Source of the DNA: Allobosea sp. ASV33 | Lineage (GTDB): Bacteria; Pseudomonadota; Alphaproteobacteria; Rhizobiales; Beijerinckiaceae | Length of the DNA stretch: 64,000 bases | Reading direction: 5' to 3' | Assembly: GCF_016428755.1 (NCBI RefSeq) | Contig: NZ_JAELTI010000001.1 | Location: 89,778-153,777, forward strand | Part shown: piece after piece, positions 8,403 to 17,082 of the stretch | Layout of the letters: each line of letters opens with the position of its first letter | How positions within the stretch are numbered: position 1 is the stretch's first letter | Position numbers and translations under genes: made by a program | The notes under the pieces: generated by a model | What the model saw: the letters and a program-made list of their open reading frames with translations, nothing else | What the model was told of the DNA's origin: nothing | The model's database searches: none

Positions 8403-9204
8403 CAGCAGATCCCGGCTGGCCGACGTCTCGTTCGGCGACGCCTTCCGCTACGCTGCCACTTCGTTCGGTGCCGTTATTCTCGTGCTGCCGATGCTGGCCG
8501 TGATCGTCTCATCCTTCGGGGAGACCGCCTATGCCCGCTTTCCGCCCCAGGGCTTCACCCTTCATTGGTACACGGCGTTCGACGAGGTTCCGGGGCTGAT
8601 CGCCTCGCTGATCTACAGTCTGAAGCTGTCGCTGATCGTCACCGCAATGTCCGTGGCGCTGGCCCTCCTGAGCGCGATCGGACTCACGCTGCGGGTCATT
8701 CCCGGCCGAGCGCTGATTACGAGCTTTCTGATGCTGCCGCTCGTGCTGCCCTCGATCGTGGTCGGCCTCGCGCTGATGCTCTTCTTCAGCGCCTTCTGGA
8801 CCGCCGACTATTTCACGGGGCTGGTGATCGGCCACCTCATCATCAGCTTCCCCTATGCGCTACGCAGCATCCTGCCCGCTCTGGAGACTTTCGACCGCAA
8901 TCTCTGGGCGGCAAGTCGGACCCTGGGCGCCAATCCCTGGCAGGCCTTCCGGACGATCCTGGCGCCGATCGCGATGCCGAGCGTGCTGTCGGCCGCGCTG
9001 TTCGCCTTCCTGATTTCCTTCGACAACTACAACGTCTCAGCATTCCTGCAGGATCCGCTGACACCACCCCTGCCGGTGGTTCTCTACAACCAGGCGGAGC
9101 AGGCACTGAGCCCGGTGCTGATGGCTGTCTCTTCCGCCTTGATCCTCTTCTCCGTGGTGCTTGTCGCCCTGTTCGGCAAATACCTGATCAGCACCGGCAA
9201 GTGA
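8389..9204 (+). CDS. ABC transporter permease, PotC-like
   Basis: 271 residues, second integral-membrane subunit of the importer. The EAA loop is 'AASRTLGANPWQAFRTIL', followed by 'IAMPSVLSAALFAFLISFDN' typical of PotC/PotI-type permeases. The start lies inside the end of the preceding permease gene. A 29-base gap then leads to the binding protein. Confidence 0.92.
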   Translation: MRQDSSRSRLADVSFGDAFRYAATSFGAVILVLPMLAVIVSSFGETAYARFPPQGFTLHWYTAFDEVPGLIASLIYSLKLSLIVTAMSVALALLSAIGLTLRVIPGRALITSFLMLPLVLPSIVVGLALMLFFSAFWTADYFTGLVIGHLIISFPYALRSILPALETFDRNLWAASRTLGANPWQAFRTILAPIAMPSVLSAALFAFLISFDNYNVSAFLQDPLTPPLPVVLYNQAEQALSPVLMAVSSALILFSVVLVALFGKYLISTGK

Positions 9205-9233
9205 CGTTTTCCATAAAAACAAGGGGAACTGAA

Positions 9234-10313
9234 ATGACCATCGCGACAAAGGTCAATCCATCACGCCGGACCATGCTGAAGGCAGGAGCTGGCGGTCTGG
9301 CTATGCCGTTCCTTGGCAACCGGGCATTCGGTCAAAAAGTGACGCAGGTTCTGGTGACTCTGCCTGACGCCTCGATCGAGAAACTGGTGCTCACCAGGGT
9401 CGCCCCAATCTTGCGGGACCGGTTCAAAGTCGAGTTGAAGACCCAGCAGTCATCGTCCTCGCAAGTGTTGTCCACGATGCGCGTGCAGCGCAGCCGACCG
9501 ACCATCCTGGCTGCGACGCTGGATCTGAGCTTCGCGATCCAAGCCTTGGAGGAGGGGCTTGCCGAGCCTGCGACCGTCGCCAACATTCCCAATCTGGCCG
9601 ATGTCATTCCCAAAGCCTTCGCCGCGAACGGCAACATCGTCAGCTTTATTCTCAGCGCGGATACGTTGACCTACAACACGGCGCTCTGGCCGAAAGCGCC
9701 CCAGAGCTATGCCGACATTTTCGACCCTGCCAAGGTCAGGACCACGGCGGTTCCGGCAGCCGGGTCGAATATCGGCCTCGAATTTCTGGCCGCGGCGTCG
9801 GCAGCCAGTTCCGGCAAGAGCATCACCGAAGCGATGAACGATCTGGAAGCGGGCGTGCGCTATCTCGGGCGGTTCCGCGACCAGATCAAGATGATCTACA
9901 CCCGCTCGCAGGAGGTCATGCCGCTTCTCGCCAATGGCGATGTCGGCGTGTGTTTCAACAAGACCCGCTTCATGACGGACTGGATCTTCCGGGGCGCGCC
10001 GCTCGATTGCATCGTGCCGACGCAAGGCGCCTTCTACAGCCTGAACTGCCTCGTTCCGGTGAAGGGCTCCCCGGTCCCGGAGATCGCCAACGCCTATATC
10101 GACATCATGCTGTCGCCCGAGATCCAGAGCCTGTGGGCGTCGGAGATCGGCTCGGCGCCGGTGAACCGACGAGCCGTAATCGATATCCCCGAGGCGATGA
10201 AGCGGATCGTGCCGAAGCCGGAGCAGATCGAGAAACTGGCTCTGTTGCCCGAGCTGCCTCAAAAGCAGATCGCCGAGCTGACCAAGCTCTTCAACAGCGA
10301 AGTCGCGCGATGA
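9234..10313 (+). CDS. ABC transporter solute-binding protein
   Basis: 359 residues starting at the ATG at 9234, preceded by AAGGGGAAC. The frame is open further upstream, but that is chance. The signal peptide 'SRRTMLKAGAGGLAMPFLG...AFGQ' carries a twin-arginine-like pair. The mature part is a type II periplasmic binding fold ('SRPTILAATLDLSFAIQALE', 'GNIVSFILSADTLTYNT'). Its stop overlaps the ATPase start (ATGA). It is paralogous along its whole length to the protein at 4644. The ligand cannot be read from sequence. The downstream amidohydrolases suggest an amide- or lactam-containing compound, which is inference. Confidence 0.9.
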   Translation: MTIATKVNPSRRTMLKAGAGGLAMPFLGNRAFGQKVTQVLVTLPDASIEKLVLTRVAPILRDRFKVELKTQQSSSSQVLSTMRVQRSRPTILAATLDLSFAIQALEEGLAEPATVANIPNLADVIPKAFAANGNIVSFILSADTLTYNTALWPKAPQSYADIFDPAKVRTTAVPAAGSNIGLEFLAAASAASSGKSITEAMNDLEAGVRYLGRFRDQIKMIYTRSQEVMPLLANGDVGVCFNKTRFMTDWIFRGAPLDCIVPTQGAFYSLNCLVPVKGSPVPEIANAYIDIMLSPEIQSLWASEIGSAPVNRRAVIDIPEAMKRIVPKPEQIEKLALLPELPQKQIAELTKLFNSEVAR

Positions 10314-11407
10314 CGGCGTCGAAGAATTCGGTCCCAGCCCTGGAGTTGCGACGCCTCGTCGCCTCCTATGGTGGCGAGCCGGTTGTCAACGGCATCGACC
10401 TCTCCGTCGCTCCCGGCGAGTTCATTTCCCTGCTCGGCCCCAGCGGCTGCGGGAAATCGACCACGTTGCGGTTGATCGCGGGGCTAGAAAACCCGCTGAG
10501 CGGGGAGATCGTCGTCAACGGCAAGACCCTCAACGGCGTGCCGCCGCATCGCCGCGAAATGGGCGTCGTCTTTCAGGATTACGCACTTTTTCCGCATATG
10601 ACCGTGTCGCGCAACATCGGCTACGGGCTCGAGATGCGCGGCAGGGCGAGCAGCGAGATCGCGCAACGCGTCGCCGAGATGATCGAGCTCGTCGGGCTGT
10701 CCGGCTTCGGCGATAGGCTTCCGGGCGCCCTGAGCGGGGGGCAGCGCCAGCGTGTCGCGCTGGCCCGGGCCCTGGCTCCCAAGCCTGCCCTGTTGCTGCT
10801 CGACGAGCCGTTCGCGGCCCTCGATCGTCACCTTCGGGTGCGGATGCAGACGGAGCTGCGGCGGATTCAACGCCTGATGGGCGTCGCGACGATCTTCGTG
10901 ACGCATGATCAGGAAGAGGCGCTGGCGATGTCGGACCGGATCGCCGTGATGTCCACCGGCGTATTCGCCGACATAGGCGATCCCAGGCGCATCTACATGA
11001 AGCCGGCCTCGCGCTTCGCTTTGGACTTCATCGGCGGCTCGTCGGTGTTGCCGGTCGTCGTCGAAGCGATCGGCGCGACGGAACATCGTTGCCGGGTCGA
11101 AGCCACCGGAGAGATCGTCATCGCCGGCCAGGCTCTCGACTACCGGCCCACCGTCGGCGCCAGGGCGCTTCTGGCGCTGCGCGCCAATCAGATCCGGCTG
11201 CGCGACGCGGTCGAACCCGGCGAGAACGGTTGCCGGGTGCAGATCACGGACAGCGTCTTTCTCGGGACCTCGACCGAGTACGCACTCGATCTCGGGGGCG
11301 TGTCGTTGGACGCGATGCTTCCCGCATCCGCCCCGGCGATCGCGCCCTCGGCGTCAAAATTCGCCTGCTGGTCGAAAGCCGATGGCTGGCTGGTTTCAAG
11401 AGACTAA
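10310..11407 (+). CDS. ABC transporter ATP-binding protein, PotA-like
   Basis: 365 residues from the ATG that overlaps the previous stop. It has Walker A 'GPSGCGKST', Q-loop 'VFQDYALFPHM', signature 'LSGGQRQRVALARAL', Walker B 'LLLLDEPFAALD' and H-loop 'VTHDQEEALAMSD'. The C-terminal about 120 residues form a TOBE-type regulatory domain, as in PotA/UgpC ATPases. It energises the importer formed with 7509, 8389 and 9234. The next gene follows 17 bases later behind AAAAGGAAAG, so the operon continues. Confidence 0.93.
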   Translation: MTASKNSVPALELRRLVASYGGEPVVNGIDLSVAPGEFISLLGPSGCGKSTTLRLIAGLENPLSGEIVVNGKTLNGVPPHRREMGVVFQDYALFPHMTVSRNIGYGLEMRGRASSEIAQRVAEMIELVGLSGFGDRLPGALSGGQRQRVALARALAPKPALLLLDEPFAALDRHLRVRMQTELRRIQRLMGVATIFVTHDQEEALAMSDRIAVMSTGVFADIGDPRRIYMKPASRFALDFIGGSSVLPVVVEAIGATEHRCRVEATGEIVIAGQALDYRPTVGARALLALRANQIRLRDAVEPGENGCRVQITDSVFLGTSTEYALDLGGVSLDAMLPASAPAIAPSASKFACWSKADGWLVSRD

Positions 11408-11424
11408 GAGAAAAAGGAAAGACA

Positions 11425-12228
11425 ATGCCTGTCCCATTCAGCAATTCGCTCAAAAAGAAGCTGGCGCAGGGCGCGACATGTTTCGGCGCGGTCATGCGGC
11501 TGCATTCGACCGAGATCGTCGAGATGGCCGGAATTGCCGGCTGCGACTACGTCGTCGTCGACGCAGAGCACGAGCCGTTCACGGTGCGGGAGGCCGCCGA
11601 GCTGGTCCAGACGACCCTGCTGTGCGGCATGACCCCGATCGTGCGGCTCGGCCGCTCTTCGATGCACATGATCGACCCGATGCTGTCGGCCGGCGCGCAA
11701 GGCTTCAATCTGGCGCGGGTGAAGACCGCCGCGGACGTGCGCGAGCTGACCGATGCGCTCTATTATTACCCCCATGGGACGCGAACGGTCTATGCGCTCG
11801 GCCGGTCCGGACGCTTCGGTTTCGAAACCGAGGAAGACAGCTGGATGAAGGAGGTCAACGCGGAGCTTCTGGTGGGTGTGATCATCGAAGAATCCGAGGC
11901 GATCGACAACCTCGAGGCCATCCTGGCCGAACCGCTGCTCGATTTCGTGGATTGCGGGGCCAAGGACCTGCGCCAATCGATGAACATGCCGCCGATGAGC
12001 GATGTGAAGGCGATCGAAGCGTCGGTCTTCGCCAGGGCGAAGGCCGCAGGCAAATTCACGGGGCACAGCGTCCAGGGGCACCTGCCCGACGAGGCGGTCT
12101 ACCGGTCCTTCGCGAAGGGCGGCGGCGTGATGCTCAACGCTACGCCGAGCGGCATCATCATGTCGGCGCTGGCGGCCCAGGCCGCGCTCGCCAGGACGAT
12201 CTCGGCGAAGCAGGAGAAGGCGGCGTGA
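11425..12228 (+). CDS. HpcH/HpaI-type aldolase/citrate lyase family protein
   Basis: 267 residues. It is a class II, metal-dependent pyruvate-type aldolase fold, seen from 'YVVVDAEHEPFTVREAAEL' (metal and substrate region), 'MTPIVRLGRS' (substrate Arg), 'AQGFNLARVKTAADV' and 'LVGVIIEESEAIDNLEAI'. Family enzymes cleave 4-hydroxy-2-oxo acids to pyruvate or glyoxylate plus an aldehyde. 'ARVKT' and 'CGAKDLRQSM' differ from the commonest 'P.V.' and 'G..DLS.S.G' forms, so the substrate may be unusual. It shares an operon with an RraA-like aldolase, a creatininase-family enzyme and an asparaginase. Its stop overlaps the next start. Confidence 0.85.
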   Translation: MPVPFSNSLKKKLAQGATCFGAVMRLHSTEIVEMAGIAGCDYVVVDAEHEPFTVREAAELVQTTLLCGMTPIVRLGRSSMHMIDPMLSAGAQGFNLARVKTAADVRELTDALYYYPHGTRTVYALGRSGRFGFETEEDSWMKEVNAELLVGVIIEESEAIDNLEAILAEPLLDFVDCGAKDLRQSMNMPPMSDVKAIEASVFARAKAAGKFTGHSVQGHLPDEAVYRSFAKGGGVMLNATPSGIIMSALAAQAALARTISAKQEKAA

Positions 12229-13049
12229 AAAAGACCTCGCTCTCCCACCTCACCAACATCGAAGTCTTGAGCGCCGCACAGTCCGGCAGCGTTCTGCTGC
12301 TGCCGATCGGCACCGTGGAAAGCAACGGGCCGCACCAACTGCTTGGATGCGACTTCATCATTGCCGAAAAGCTCGCTCTCGCCGTTGCGGCGCGCACGAA
12401 CGCTCTCGTTATGCCGACCCTGCATTACGGGCTGTCGGAAATGCACGATTCATTGCCCGGCACCTTCACCCTGTCGGAACCCATCTTCTCGCAGCTCGTC
12501 GAAACGGTGGTGCGCGAGGCGGTCAGAAACGGTTTCACCAAGATCGTCATGTTCAATTGCCATCGGCAGAATATCCAGCCGCTGGAAATCATCGGCCGCA
12601 AGATGCGGCGCGAAGCCCTGGCCGATCTGGCGCTGCTCGACCCCCTGGAAATCACCCGCGACGTCGCCGGCGAAGCCTTCAAGGGCGATGGCAAATGGGC
12701 GACGGGCCATGGTGGCGAGCCCCTCATGTCCCTGATCGCTCATCTCCAGGGCGATGATATCAGGCTCGATGCGCGGTTTCCGCCGGGGCTCAATAGCGTC
12801 GCCGGGTTGCAGCCGCTGGGATCATCGAAATTCGCCTTCAAGGCCAGCAAGGTCGGGCTGTTCCCCCTTTCGAAGGAGGTCAACGCCAGCGGTGCCTGGG
12901 CCGACGTGACCAACAGCAGCGCCGAGCGCGGCCAAGTCGCCTTCGACAAACTGTGCGACTATGTCGTGGAGTTCGTCGAGATGTTCGGCACCACCGATAT
13001 CCTGTCAAATGCCGATCAAGTGGCGCGGCCATCGGTGCGGGCGGGATAG
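12225..13049 (+). CDS. Creatininase family amidohydrolase
   Basis: 274 residues from a GTG that overlaps the aldolase stop. The binuclear metal site of creatininase-type amidohydrolases is recognisable: 'LPIGTVESNGPHQLLGCD' supplies Glu, His and Asp, 'MFNCHRQN' replaces the usual NGHGGN but keeps the His, and 'GHGGEPLMS' replaces HAGE. The family opens cyclic amides (creatinine, formylated pyrimidine intermediates, mycofactocin precursor and others). Changes around the second motif suggest a substrate other than creatinine. Being between an aldolase and an asparaginase, it probably removes an amide or lactam from the imported compound (inference). Confidence 0.87.
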   Translation: MKKTSLSHLTNIEVLSAAQSGSVLLLPIGTVESNGPHQLLGCDFIIAEKLALAVAARTNALVMPTLHYGLSEMHDSLPGTFTLSEPIFSQLVETVVREAVRNGFTKIVMFNCHRQNIQPLEIIGRKMRREALADLALLDPLEITRDVAGEAFKGDGKWATGHGGEPLMSLIAHLQGDDIRLDARFPPGLNSVAGLQPLGSSKFAFKASKVGLFPLSKEVNASGAWADVTNSSAERGQVAFDKLCDYVVEFVEMFGTTDILSNADQVARPSVRAG

Positions 13050-13053
13050 GCCC

Positions 13054-14058
13054 GTGACTTCGCCCGATCAGGATCTCACCGGCAAGGTTGCCATTTTCGC
13101 ATTGGGCGGAACCATCGCCATGGTGCCGGGGGTCGACAGCGGAGCCGTCCCGCGGCTCGATGCGAACGATCTGGTCAAGGCCGTTCCCGCTTTGGCGGCC
13201 TTCGACCTCGACGCAGTGAGCTTCAGGCAGAAGCCTGGTGCCCACCTGACATTCGACGACATCGAGAGCCTCGCCGGTCAGATTCAAAAGGCCTGCGAGC
13301 GTGGGGCCACAGGGGTCGTCGTCACCCAGGGAACCGACACGATCGAGGATGTAGCCTTTGCCCTCGATCTGCTCCTAGACCTCTCTCGGCCCGTGGTAGT
13401 GACGGGAGCGATGCGCAATCCCTCGCTGGCCGGGGCAGATGGTCCTGCCAATCTCCTCGCCGCGGTTCACGTTGCTCGCTCGCCCGTTGCGCGCGATCTC
13501 GGCGTCCTCGTCGTGTTCAATGACGAGCTTCACGCCGCGCGTTTCGTCACCAAGCAGCACACGACCAATGTTGCAGCCTTCGTCTCCCCAAATGCAGGCA
13601 AGCTCGGATGGCTATCGGAGGGCGCGGTCGTTGTTCCGCTAAGGCTTCCCAAAGGGCCTTGTATCGCGCGGCTTCCGGACCCGCGTCCCGCCCATGTCCC
13701 GCTTCTGACGCTGACGCTCGATTTCGATATCCGAACCCTCAAGGCCGTGGCTGAAACGGACGTCGACGCGCTCGTCGTCGAGGCGCTCGGAGGCGGTCAT
13801 TGCGGCCCCGAGGTGGCCGTCGTGCTCGCAGGTATCGCAGCCGAGAAGCCTGTGATCTTGGCCTCGCGGACAGGGGCTGGACAGGTACTGCGAAACACCT
13901 ACGGCTTTCCGGGCAGCGAGATGGATCTGTTGGGAAAGGGCCTTGTCGACAGCGGCTGGATCGATGGACGAAAAGCGCGGATTCTGACAGCGCTGGCTAT
14001 GAGGTACGGTGCGTCACCACAGCGCATCAGCGACCTGTTGACGGCCTTTCGTGGCTAG
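13054..14058 (+). CDS. L-asparaginase family protein
   Basis: 334 residues, GTG start 5 bases after the preceding stop. Both catalytic threonine motifs are present: 'FALGGTIAMVPG' near the N-terminus and 'VVVTQGTDTIEDVAF' with the Thr-Asp pair. The 'VVVTGAMRNPSLAGADGPANL' segment is typical. The family hydrolyses the side-chain amide of asparagine and sometimes glutamine or related amides. There is no obvious signal peptide, so it is probably cytoplasmic. It is the last gene of the RraA-ABC-aldolase-creatininase operon, where it may act on a pathway amide rather than on asparagine. Confidence 0.9.
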   Translation: MTSPDQDLTGKVAIFALGGTIAMVPGVDSGAVPRLDANDLVKAVPALAAFDLDAVSFRQKPGAHLTFDDIESLAGQIQKACERGATGVVVTQGTDTIEDVAFALDLLLDLSRPVVVTGAMRNPSLAGADGPANLLAAVHVARSPVARDLGVLVVFNDELHAARFVTKQHTTNVAAFVSPNAGKLGWLSEGAVVVPLRLPKGPCIARLPDPRPAHVPLLTLTLDFDIRTLKAVAETDVDALVVEALGGGHCGPEVAVVLAGIAAEKPVILASRTGAGQVLRNTYGFPGSEMDLLGKGLVDSGWIDGRKARILTALAMRYGASPQRISDLLTAFRG

Positions 14059-14455
14059 CAGGGGTCTGGATCGCCCATCGTAGGATTCGATATCCGAACG
14101 CGAGCGTCCCCCGTACAGGCTGCATTTGTTGCGCATCCCATAAGTGCGCCATTCTTCCGATAAGAGGGAGCTGTTCCACCTCAAAAGTGCGTAAGGCACT
14201 GAGGCGCTCGTGGCAGGGCTGGCCGCAGTCCCTGCAGCTCTCGCGCCTTCTATGTTTCCGTAAGAACGAAACTGTATTTGTTGAACTGATGCACCTGAGG
14301 GAGCCGCGGCACGCCATCTACCCAATGATCGCCCCTGATGGTGTTCAGGCCGATCAGACAGCGATCCGAAGGACCGCCGATTGTTGCGTGAACCGATTGG
14401 CTTCCCCCGCGTTTGCGAACTGGAATGAACAAAAGTTCGACCCGGGAGCGCAGCA
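14059..14455. other. No gene seen
   Basis: Between the asparaginase stop and the remnant iron-sulfur subunit. Frames on both strands give no recognisable protein, and no strong terminator is visible. Confidence 0.45.
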
Positions 14456-15128
14456 TGCGATTTAACATCAACGGCAACTCCGTCGAGGTGGAAGCCGATC
14501 TGCGCACCTCGCTCCTCGATATCCTGCGCGATCATCTCGGGCTGACCGGCTCGAAAAAGGGTGCAACCAGGGGGCCTGCGGCGCTTGTACCGTGCTCGTA
14601 GATGGCGAGCGGATCAACGCCTGTTTGGGGCTTGCTGTGCAGTATGAGGGCCGCGAGATCACGACGGTTGAGGGGCTCGGGACGCTCGCCTCACTGGCGC
14701 CGCTGCAACAAGCCTTTATCGACCATGACGGCTTCCAGTGCGGCTACTGCACGCCGGGGCGCGTGTCGCGCTTCCTTGGTTCCTTTGATTGCGGCCGCAT
14801 CCTCAATCCCAAGACGGCAGCCAGCCAGTTCCGCGGCGGAATCATCATGGGGCTGGGCCTAGCCCTGATGGAGGAAACCCAGTTCGACGAGCGCAAGGGC
14901 CGGGTGATGAACCCAAGCCTTGCAGAGTACCATGTCCCGGTACATCTCGACGTGCCGGACATCGACGTGATCTGGACCGATATTCCCGACCCCCACACCC
15001 CCATGGGGGCACGCGGCGTGGGCGAGATCGGCATCACCGGCACCGGGGCCGCCGTTGCAAACGCGATCTTCAACGCGACGGGAAAGCGTGTTCGCGACCT
15101 TCCGATCACGCTGGACAAATTGATCTAG
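14456..15128 (+). pseudogene. Xanthine-dehydrogenase-type 2Fe-2S subunit fused by deletion to the molybdenum-subunit C-terminus
   Basis: The ATG at 14456 starts a CoxS/YagT-like 2Fe-2S subunit ('LLDILRDHLGLTGSKKG'). A lost base near 14562-14570 disrupts the first cysteine cluster; after the shift it reads 'GACGACTVLVDGERINAC' and then 'DGFQCGYCTPG'. At about 14768 the sequence jumps directly to the last about 115 residues of the molybdopterin-binding large subunit: 'FDCGRILNPKTAASQFRGG', 'GLALMEETQFD', 'MGARGVGEIGITGTGAAVAN'. The rest of the small subunit, the FAD subunit and most of the large subunit are gone. This is an operon collapsed by internal deletion plus a frameshift, and it is non-functional. 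Confidence 0.85.
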
Positions 15129-15254
15129 CGATCGGGAGGAAGCGCAGGTAGTCGTGGATCAATCAGTACCGCCAAGCGCCGACGGCGAGCTAACGCCAGG
15201 AGCCGACCTTAAGCATCTGCCCGATACGAGACATTCCGGCAGACGCTTAGCACT

Positions 15255-15515
15255 CTAGCGGCCGCGCTCGGCGGCCAGATCGACCGAGGCCGAAATCGCG
15301 TTGAAGCTGATCGTTCCATCGAGATGTCGGCGAAGGCGACCGTGTCGTCTGACGCCGCGGCCAAGCGCAGTGTCTGGAGCGCGTCCTGGAAACCCATGAT
15401 GCCGAACCCGACCGGTCGATGGCGCCTGTTCGAGCGGCGCGCTTCCGGGATCGTGTAGAGATTGATGTCAACAACATTGTCGAGCATCTTTGGCGGGGCC
15501 GCAGCGCGCCTCGCT
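15255..15515 (-). pseudogene. Ribonucleotide reductase large-subunit fragment
   Basis: The reverse strand reads 'MLDNVVDINLYTIPEARRSN', 'RHRPVGFGIMGFQDALQTL' and 'SDDTVAFADISME'. After a one-base shift it reads 'SFNAISASVDLAAERGR'. This is an internal segment of a ribonucleoside-diphosphate reductase alpha chain; the Tyr-Thr-Ile-Pro-Glu-Ala form recalls the B12-dependent class II enzymes common in this order. About 85 of more than 1,000 residues remain, cut at both ends. It lies directly downstream of the IalB gene. Confidence 0.75.
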
Positions 15516-15539
15516 CTTGTCTTGCAGCGGCACCCAACG

Positions 15540-16202
15540 TCAACGCGATAACGCCGCGACACGATCGAGGGCGGTGGCAAGGCCTTGAAGCGAGACCGAG
15601 AACGGCGCGGCGGCGCCCCCATCGGCCGTCGCCTTGATCTTGAGGGCCGTGCCGGAACGCAGGGCGACGATCGTCGCCGCGTCGAAGCTGACCGAGACGA
15701 GGCAGCCACCCGGCATGCAGGTGCGGAAGCGCACCGGCTGCATGGCCGGCTTCTCATCGATCTGAAACGACGCGCCAGCATCGAGCGCCAGCCCGAACGG
15801 CAGGACGAGCGTGCCGGCCACCATGTTGCCGCTTGGGGCGTTGAGCTCGATGGCGAGCACGCGCTGGCCATTCTGCTGCGCCTGAACCTGGCTCAGCACG
15901 CAACGCTTCTGATTGCCCTGCTGGGCGCAGGCGACACGCCAGTCCTTATAGGTCTCGTTGAGCGACGAGGCGCCGCCCGGCAGTCCTGCCGCTGCGCCGC
16001 CGGCGCCAGCCTGTCCGGTCGACTGCGCCTGCGCGATCTCGAAGCGCGGCGGTGCCGGATCGTCGTGGATCTCCGTTGCCGATGCCACAAAGCTCGGCGT
16101 CGAGATCGCGCCTTCCGAGGCCAGCCAGCCGGTCACACCGCCGGCAACCAGGAGTGCTGCGAGGGAGGATAGGCCAAGGAAACGTGCCTGCTTGCGCATC
16201 AT
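15540..16202 (-). CDS. Invasion-associated locus B (IalB) family protein
   Basis: 220 residues. I choose the ATG at 16202 because it overlaps the SapC stop (ATGATG). An N-terminal membrane or signal segment (about residues 8-30, 'GLSSLAALLVAGGVTGWLA') is followed by a Gln/Ala/Gly-rich spacer. The IalB domain then follows: 'YKDWRVACAQQGNQKRCVLS', 'LPFGLALDAGASFQID' and 'RTCMPGGCLVSV' with paired cysteines. IalB proteins are periplasmic or surface proteins of alphaproteobacteria, named from Bartonella invasion but widespread in free-living species with undefined function. It is co-transcribed with sapC upstream. Confidence 0.9.
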   Translation of the reverse strand: MMRKQARFLGLSSLAALLVAGGVTGWLASEGAISTPSFVASATEIHDDPAPPRFEIAQAQSTGQAGAGGAAAGLPGGASSLNETYKDWRVACAQQGNQKRCVLSQVQAQQNGQRVLAIELNAPSGNMVAGTLVLPFGLALDAGASFQIDEKPAMQPVRFRTCMPGGCLVSVSFDAATIVALRSGTALKIKATADGGAAAPFSVSLQGLATALDRVAALSR

Positions 16203-16981
16203 GCGAGCGCCTTTCGTTCGTTCGCGCGCTGCGCATTGAGATCGAGCAGGGCCTGGAAGCTCTGCAGAGAAGCGAGATGGAGGGTGACGAGGCTGAGCCA
16301 GCCCTTCGCGTGCCATTCGGCGACGGTCTTCTCCGGGAGCGCGCGGAAGGCCTTCTCGTTGACTGCAAAGAAGCCGTTGAGCTGATGCTGCGTCCCATCC
16401 GGCAGGCGGAAATCGGCGTGATAGGGCTCGAGGATGCCGGCGGCGATCAGCGCCCGGCCGAAGGCGACCGTGGCGGCATAGTCGACATGGAACGCATGGC
16501 AGAAGGCCATCGCGTTCTGCGCCATGGGTGTCGGCCGGCCCGCGTCGTCAAAAACGCGCTGCGCGTCCTCCCGGGCGCTGGCGGAGGCCACGAAGCGATC
16601 GCTCCCGCGGTCGACGGTGAGGAGCTGCTGCTCTCCGTCCGGCGTCTCCATCACGATGAACGGATAGCGCCGCACATAGGCCGGCACGTAGCTCCCCGCC
16701 CGCCAGCTCCCGTCCCGCTCGACGAAGAGATTGTGTTCCTTACGGATGGCGACGAGCGCGATCGGCGAGGCCTGATCATCCATCGCGATGACGATCGGGT
16801 AATGCCGCATCACCACGGGAAACTCCCCGGTCGACAGCGGTATCGCAACGGCTTCACGCGCGAAGCCGTATCCGGCGGCCGGCACGAGCCCGACGTCACC
16901 GTGGTCCTCGAAGCGCAGAAGCACCGGGTCCTTGTAGAAGAGCGGAAGGGCCACTCCTCTATTTGCATCATGAAGTGTCAT
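16199..16981 (-). CDS. SapC family protein
   Basis: 260 residues with the features of the SapC family: 'ALPLFYKDPVLLRFEDH', 'GYGFAREAVAIPL', 'FPVVMRHYPIVI', 'SWRAGSYVPAYVRRYPF' and the C-terminal 'ADFRLPDGTQHQLNGFFAVN'. SapC was described as an S-layer-associated protein in Campylobacter, and its biochemical role in alphaproteobacteria is not settled. It has no clear signal peptide. Its stop overlaps the IalB start, so the two are translationally coupled. Confidence 0.9.
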   Translation of the reverse strand: MTLHDANRGVALPLFYKDPVLLRFEDHGDVGLVPAAGYGFAREAVAIPLSTGEFPVVMRHYPIVIAMDDQASPIALVAIRKEHNLFVERDGSWRAGSYVPAYVRRYPFIVMETPDGEQQLLTVDRGSDRFVASASAREDAQRVFDDAGRPTPMAQNAMAFCHAFHVDYAATVAFGRALIAAGILEPYHADFRLPDGTQHQLNGFFAVNEKAFRALPEKTVAEWHAKGWLSLVTLHLASLQSFQALLDLNAQRANERKALA

Positions 16982-17082
16982 ATTGTCTTTCCTCGCGACG
17001 CACTCACATCACGTTATTTGTTTCCAAAGGCAGCGGCCCTTCATTGGGTTTGCCCCGTTGACCTCTGCGTTATAGGTGTTGA

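Noticed and set aside
12961..13053. An N-terminal extension of the asparaginase reading back to 12961
   Set aside because: It lies within the creatininase gene. A GTG at 13054 just before 'LTGKVAIFALGGTIA' gives the normal family length.
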